Positions 59,470 through 64,000 of a stretch of DNA of 64,000 nt are shown here, piece by piece; the stretch's first letter is position 1, and each line of letters begins with the position of its first letter. A model generated the notes under the pieces. That model did no database searches, was not told the origin of the DNA, and saw only the letters and a program-made list of their open reading frames with translations. The DNA lies in contig NZ_FOOW01000001.1 of assembly GCF_900113305.1 (NCBI RefSeq), positions 356,383 to 420,382 of the forward strand. Direction: 5' to 3'. This stretch comes from Prevotella sp. KH2C16 (GTDB lineage: Bacteria; Bacteroidota; Bacteroidia; Bacteroidales; Bacteroidaceae). A program made the translations under genes and the position numbers.

Positions 59470-61074
59470 TTATCGGTTTTCATCTGTGGGTATTGGTAGT
59501 ACACTCTCAGCTGTAGTGAACGGTCTTGATGAGCCGTCGTCGCGCTTCACATTAGCCTGCAAGCGTTTGTAGAGATAGAAGAGCTGCCCTTCGCTGATCC
59601 ATTCACGCTGTCCCTCGCGTACCAGGTCTTTTATGAAATCTGCCATAGAACTTTTTACTGCCAACTGGTTGTCGGTTATGCCGCGTTTGGCTCTCATGGT
59701 GTTCAGTATTTCATAGGCTGCCGCAAAGTTGCCGTTTCTGGCTTCGCATTCCGCGATGATGTATCTCAATTCAGAGGTTCGCAGTAAGGGAAGTATGGTA
59801 ACGGTGTTGTCGCGCTCTTTCGTATCTTTCTCTTTTACATACCACTTTGTAGACAGATAGGTTGCCCATGAACTGTTAGGCTCATAGATTAGGCGAGTGC
59901 GCCGGATGTCTTTTTGCGAATCATCGCTGCCATCGGTATTCTTAAAGATGTCTTGTCCTTCTAAGTTTACGATGAAGACATTGTTCTCTGCTTGCTGTAA
60001 GCTCCGAGGAAAATATTTATCGAGATTGACATCTGTAATTTCCTTCTCGTTGTAAACTCCCATGATCAGGTTGTCTACCATACGAATGTCGCTCATCTCT
60101 TCGGGCTGCTCCTGGTATGTGAACGCAAAACTCTCCTCCTTGAACGGATGGAATGTAGCGGAGTTGGCTCCATTAAACTGAACATTCAGCACTTCCTCCG
60201 CATAAGCTTTAGCCTTTGTCAGGTCTCCTTGCTCATAGGTGGCGTTATATTGATAAGCCCTTGACAGCAAGGCTGTAATAGCCCAATAGGAGAATCTGTA
60301 GCCACGGCCGAGGAGAAACTCGTCGAGATTTTCTTTTGTGGTATAGCCTTCCATGTTTGGCTGGAGATCGTTGTAAAACCGAGCCCTGCCCGTTGCACTG
60401 GCACTTTGTCCGAGTGGAGAGTCATCGTATGGCTTCACCAATGTGCGTGCCTCCTCAAGGTCCTCTATGATCTTAGCTATGGTCTCCTTTACGGTGAGGT
60501 GTTGTCCGCGTGTTTCGGGGAAGGTGGTGATGTAGGGGATATGAGGTTTGTTGTCGTCGTCGGCAGGTGCCGGGGCAAAGAGTCTCAATAAGTCGAAATG
60601 CAGGAAGGCCCGGCACGCCTTGGCTTCTCCGAGTATCAGGTTTTTCTCCATCTCTCCGTTTGAGAACTTGTCGTTAGGCTCATCCTGGATTCTGTTTATG
60701 AGGTTGTTGGCTTGGGCAATCGTGTTGTATGCGTGAAGCCATATTTTATCAATAAGAGGAAGCAAGTCAGGATTATTGTAATCTCGTTTGCCGGCTGCAA
60801 TATAAACAGGGTCTTTCAGTTTATTGGTACCTACATTGATATCGTATTGATTGGAAAAGAAATCGACCATGCCGAACTGTAGTTCAAAGCCATACAGGGT
60901 TCGCGATGCCATTTTCTTGTATAAGCCATGCAAGTCCAAACGATAACCGTCGCCGATTGCAGACAGCTCTCCCTTGGTAAACTGGCCGTCTACTGGAACA
61001 TCGAGCCAGTCGTTGCATCCTGTCGTGAACAGGAGTAGGCCCGACAATATACCTATATATAATTTATGCTTCAT
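59470..61074 (-). CDS. RagB/SusD family nutrient-binding lipoprotein
   Basis: The start MKHKLYIGILSGLLLFTTGC gives 534 residues and a lipobox with Cys20. The longer reading frame overlaps susC in the other register and is rejected. The body shows the SusD TPR fold and typical C-terminal pattern: LILGEAKACRAFLHFDLLRL, TSELRYIIAECEARNGNFAA, LVREGQREWISEGQLFYLYK. SusD closes over its SusC transporter and binds substrate at the cell surface. Nothing in the sequence fixes whether the ligand is a glycan or a peptide. The stop of susC lies 22 bases upstream. Confidence 0.94.
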   Translation of the reverse strand: MKHKLYIGILSGLLLFTTGCNDWLDVPVDGQFTKGELSAIGDGYRLDLHGLYKKMASRTLYGFELQFGMVDFFSNQYDINVGTNKLKDPVYIAAGKRDYNNPDLLPLIDKIWLHAYNTIAQANNLINRIQDEPNDKFSNGEMEKNLILGEAKACRAFLHFDLLRLFAPAPADDDNKPHIPYITTFPETRGQHLTVKETIAKIIEDLEEARTLVKPYDDSPLGQSASATGRARFYNDLQPNMEGYTTKENLDEFLLGRGYRFSYWAITALLSRAYQYNATYEQGDLTKAKAYAEEVLNVQFNGANSATFHPFKEESFAFTYQEQPEEMSDIRMVDNLIMGVYNEKEITDVNLDKYFPRSLQQAENNVFIVNLEGQDIFKNTDGSDDSQKDIRRTRLIYEPNSSWATYLSTKWYVKEKDTKERDNTVTILPLLRTSELRYIIAECEARNGNFAAAYEILNTMRAKRGITDNQLAVKSSMADFIKDLVREGQREWISEGQLFYLYKRLQANVKRDDGSSRPFTTAESVLPIPTDENR

Positions 61075-61096
61075 ATTTTTAGTGTTATTTCGTATG

Positions 61097-64000
61097 TTAA
61101 TAACTTGCACGCAGACTGATACTATAGGTGTGAGCATAAGGATAAGAAAGTCCTCGCTCTTGCTTGATAGAACTCCATCGTGCCAGATCGGACGCGTTGA
61201 AGGATACGGAGAGTGCGCTGAGCTTGAGCTTGGAAACGAACTTTCGTCCGAAATCGTATCCGATGGCGATACTGTTGAAGTATATATGATTATCGTTCTG
61301 CACAAAGCGCGATGAGGGTTTGGTAGCCTTTCTTTCGCCGAGTCCATAGAACGGAGCCACATCTCCCACCTTGCGCCAACGGTCAGTAATGACGCGTCGG
61401 TCTACATTTGAATTCTTAATATCGGCGTTTTCCACTTTTTCAAGTAGTGTCTGGTTGTATTGCTGTCCGCCGAAAGCGTAGAGGAACGAGGCGTTTACAT
61501 ATAGTCCCTTGTAGGCGACATTGAGTCCGAAAGACCCCTGTGCATCGGGATTCGTATCTCCGCAAACTACCATGTCTGAAGCATTCCACTCCTTGGTGAT
61601 GGTGCCGTCTTTCTTCCTGAATATCTCCACTCCGCTGGCCGGGTCGATACCCAGGGATGGCATCGCATAGATGGCGGAGGTAGAAGCCCCGACATAATAC
61701 TGTATCAGCGGGCGGTTCTGCAGATTTTTATATTGCGGGTTTTCCGCATCGTAGTTGTCGCGAATCTTCTTATTGTATTCTTCGATAGCTTCATCAAGCT
61801 TCGAAATCTTGTTGGAGTTGGAAGCCATGTTAGCATTGACCACTACTGACCAGTCGCGATTGCGGAACAAGGTTACATTGGTCTTCAATTCAAATCCCTT
61901 GTTGACGATGGAACCTACATTGCCATTATAGGATGTGAATCCTGAAGACGGACGGATGGCAATCCGGTCAATCATGCCGTCGGTAGTCTTGCGGTAGTAG
62001 TTGGCTTCAATATAGAATCTGTTTTTGAAAAATTCAGCCATGATACCGAAGTCCAGGGTCTTTGTGGTTTCCCATGAGAGCCTTGGGTTGCCCATGGTGT
62101 TGAGGAGTACGGCCGGCCCCGTATAGTACCAAGAGCTTGAGTCTATAATGTAACTGCTGATTACATCGAAGCGAGAGAAGTTCACTTTACCCGTGCTTCC
62201 ATAGGTACCTCTCAGGCGGAGGGTGTTAATCCATGGGATATTCTTTATGAACTTATAGTTGTGCATGTTCAAGCCGAGGCCGATAGAGGCGAACGGGGCG
62301 AAACGCTTGTCCTTACCGAACTGTGAGGAACCGTCGAGGCGGAACGAAGCGTCTAACAGGTATATCTCGTCAAAAGTATAGTTAAGCGATCCTAATACGC
62401 CGAAAAGGCGTGTCGTGGACTTTGTGTCTTGTGTCTTGTTGGGCTGCTGTGCGGAGTAGATTGGGTCGCTCAAGACGCCGAGACTGAAGCCTTCCTGAGT
62501 ATAGGAAACGCGACTGTCCTTGGTCTCCTGTGCGTCTACACCTCCCGTCAGGTTCACGAAATGCTTTCCGAATCGTTGGTTGAAATAAAGCAGGGCTTTG
62601 GCATTCCACTTCAGGCGGGTGTCTCCCGATGTGGCGAGCGAACCTTTGCGGTTGTTAGGCAGGTTCTTGAACGAAGGATCCTTGGGATCGCGGAAAGTCT
62701 TGCTGTCGGTCTTTACTTGGCTGATGCTGAATGTACTGCGTAGGTAGAAGTTCTGCGTGAAGTGAATGTTAATCATGAAATTGTCGGTGATGTCGGTAAT
62801 TCCTCCTCGTCCAGTGTAGCTTTGCAGGTGTTGTTCCTGCCAGAGTGGGTTTACCTTATCCGACATCGGTAACATTTGCAGATATTCCCCGTCCTCTCCG
62901 TAGATGGCGTCGTAGGGAAGCTTCGTGGAGTAATCGTTGAAGTATCCGTAGGGAGAATCCTCGTAGTTGGTACGGTCGAGGCTTACCTTATTCTGTATCT
63001 GCAGCCAGTTGCGCAACCGGTAGTCGAGTGTCATGCCTGCGCCGTAACGATTTCTCTGGGAGCCTTTCATGACTCCGGAGTTCTTGTCATAGTTCAGGTT
63101 GAGCATATATCTTATGGATTCCACACCACCCGACACCTGAACATCGTTACGCCAGTTGTATGCATTGCGCAACGGGCGAGCCAGCCAGTCTGTGTTGACA
63201 CCCCTGCGTACTTCATTCAACTTCTTGTTGTATTGCCTTTCAAGGTCGATGGTTGCCACATCAAAAGTACCTATATATATTCCCGCGTCTTTCTCCACCT
63301 GCAGTTTCTCGGCAGCGTTGGCAAGGTTATAGTCCGAGAGGTCGGGGAAGGTAAGTTCCATGGTGGTGTTATAGTCTATGCGTATCTCGCCGGCTTTTGG
63401 AGCCACGGTGGTAACCACGATGACGCCATTGGCCGCCCGTGAACCGTAGAGAGCGGTGGCAGCGGCATCTTTCAGGATTGTCATGCTTTGTATGCGGTTG
63501 ATGTCCATATCGTAAATCTTCTGTACATCCACCTCAAATCCATCGAGCATGAAGATTGGCATGTTAGGGTTATCGCGCAGATTCGTACGCTGTGTGAGCC
63601 GTTGGTTCTCTACATCCAGTCCCCTTTCTTGCGAGATACTCGATGCTCCGCGGATGTTGATTTCATGCATCTGGTTAGGATCTGATCCGAATCCGAGGTT
63701 GTCTAAGATGCGGAATGAGGGGTCGAATACCTGCAGTGCCTTTACGGCATCCTTGGTGTTGGCTTTCTGTAAATCCTCTTTCGTAACGATGGTTGCATTA
63801 CCCGTAAAGCTGTTTTTCTTTAGTTCTTGGAATCCGGTTACCACGACTTGGTCTAACTGCGTGGCGTTCTCTTCCAGATAGATGTTGAAGTTGCGCTTCT
63901 TTCCCACCGTGAATTCTTTCGGCTTATAGCCGATGTAGGTTACCTGGAATACGCGAGTTCGGGATAAGAAAAGCATTATAAAAGTTGGTAATCTCGCCAA
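61097..64000 (-). CDS. SusC/RagA family TonB-linked outer-membrane transporter (5' end missing)
   Basis: About 967 residues are present and the 5' end lies beyond the window. Visible parts are the end of the CarboxypepD_reg domain (VFQVTYIGYKPKEFTVG), the Ton box region (TQLDQVVVTGFQ), the plug (DPNQMHEINIRGASSIS, QSMTILKDAAATALYGSRAA, NGVIVVTT) and the barrel ending in SISLRASY. The plug signature is diagnostic of SusC. It imports a ligand captured by SusD. The frame is open to the window edge, but the first 15 or so codons do not look like a typical domain, and a frameshift there cannot be excluded. Confidence 0.95.
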   Translation of the reverse strand: MARLPTFIMLFLSRTRVFQVTYIGYKPKEFTVGKKRNFNIYLEENATQLDQVVVTGFQELKKNSFTGNATIVTKEDLQKANTKDAVKALQVFDPSFRILDNLGFGSDPNQMHEINIRGASSISQERGLDVENQRLTQRTNLRDNPNMPIFMLDGFEVDVQKIYDMDINRIQSMTILKDAAATALYGSRAANGVIVVTTVAPKAGEIRIDYNTTMELTFPDLSDYNLANAAEKLQVEKDAGIYIGTFDVATIDLERQYNKKLNEVRRGVNTDWLARPLRNAYNWRNDVQVSGGVESIRYMLNLNYDKNSGVMKGSQRNRYGAGMTLDYRLRNWLQIQNKVSLDRTNYEDSPYGYFNDYSTKLPYDAIYGEDGEYLQMLPMSDKVNPLWQEQHLQSYTGRGGITDITDNFMINIHFTQNFYLRSTFSISQVKTDSKTFRDPKDPSFKNLPNNRKGSLATSGDTRLKWNAKALLYFNQRFGKHFVNLTGGVDAQETKDSRVSYTQEGFSLGVLSDPIYSAQQPNKTQDTKSTTRLFGVLGSLNYTFDEIYLLDASFRLDGSSQFGKDKRFAPFASIGLGLNMHNYKFIKNIPWINTLRLRGTYGSTGKVNFSRFDVISSYIIDSSSWYYTGPAVLLNTMGNPRLSWETTKTLDFGIMAEFFKNRFYIEANYYRKTTDGMIDRIAIRPSSGFTSYNGNVGSIVNKGFELKTNVTLFRNRDWSVVVNANMASNSNKISKLDEAIEEYNKKIRDNYDAENPQYKNLQNRPLIQYYVGASTSAIYAMPSLGIDPASGVEIFRKKDGTITKEWNASDMVVCGDTNPDAQGSFGLNVAYKGLYVNASFLYAFGGQQYNQTLLEKVENADIKNSNVDRRVITDRWRKVGDVAPFYGLGERKATKPSSRFVQNDNHIYFNSIAIGYDFGRKFVSKLKLSALSVSFNASDLARWSSIKQERGLSYPYAHTYSISLRASY

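Noticed and set aside
61075..61362. N-terminal extension of SusD
   Set aside because: It overlaps the susC end, and a lipoprotein signal begins at 61074.

Overview
The window looks like chromosomal DNA from a Bacteroidota bacterium, most likely Prevotellaceae. The grounds are a SusC/SusD pair with DUF4843 and PKD-like lipoproteins, a GLPGLI-family protein, OMP_b-brl-type outer-membrane proteins with a carboxypeptidase-D-like N-terminal domain, glycoside hydrolases 92, 31, 43 and 3, and TAnnTTTG promoter -7 elements in front of many genes. It contains about 48 protein genes, two tRNA genes (Arg-CCT and Leu-TAA) and one gene remnant. No rRNA, insertion sequence, phage or CRISPR array was seen.

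Layout. 0-6 kb: ADP-ribosylglycohydrolase, tRNA-Arg, an outer-membrane barrel protein and a GH92 mannosidase. 6-10 kb: a remnant of a Na/Pi symporter, then a membrane protein, a winged-helix regulator and a second barrel protein. 10-17 kb: cysteine desulfidase, DsbD-like reductase, metG and a DKNYY protein. 17-25 kb: GH31 enzyme facing an SGNH-like hydrolase and an autotransported patatin, then a TrmH-type methyltransferase and a membrane-anchored regulator that looks like a histidine kinase whose catalytic part has been replaced by a DNA-binding domain. 25-29 kb: a GLPGLI protein and its receptor-like partner, divergent from that regulator. 29-35 kb: DKNYY protein, TlpA-like protein, yifB, a thioredoxin-fold lipoprotein without its cysteine pair, a TPR lipoprotein and tRNA-Leu. 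35-46 kb: housekeeping genes (argH, pyrE, comF, recX, prmC, ribD, RNase H, argS, YitT) with three very small genes. 46-52 kb: GH43, GH3 and an SF1 helicase. 52-64 kb: a minus-strand locus of susC (cut by the window edge), susD, DUF4843, PKD-like lipoprotein, an Fn3-like protein and an M16 peptidase, which reads as a candidate peptide uptake and processing system.

The most unusual signal lies between genes. Nine short elements occur roughly every 4-10 kb. Six (family B) consist of three 19-bp palindromes with consensus ACAAAATCGSCGATTTTGT. Three (family A) consist of three or four 17-bp palindromes of the form TTAC-N9-GTAA. The two families share no sequence, yet every adjacent pair of units in all nine elements is exactly 22 bp apart, about two helical turns. 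The variation between units is also ordered: every family B element carries exactly one half-site ending in ATGA/TCAT. This is the best candidate here for an undescribed system.

All calls come from reading the sequence and translated frames. No database or folding program was run.
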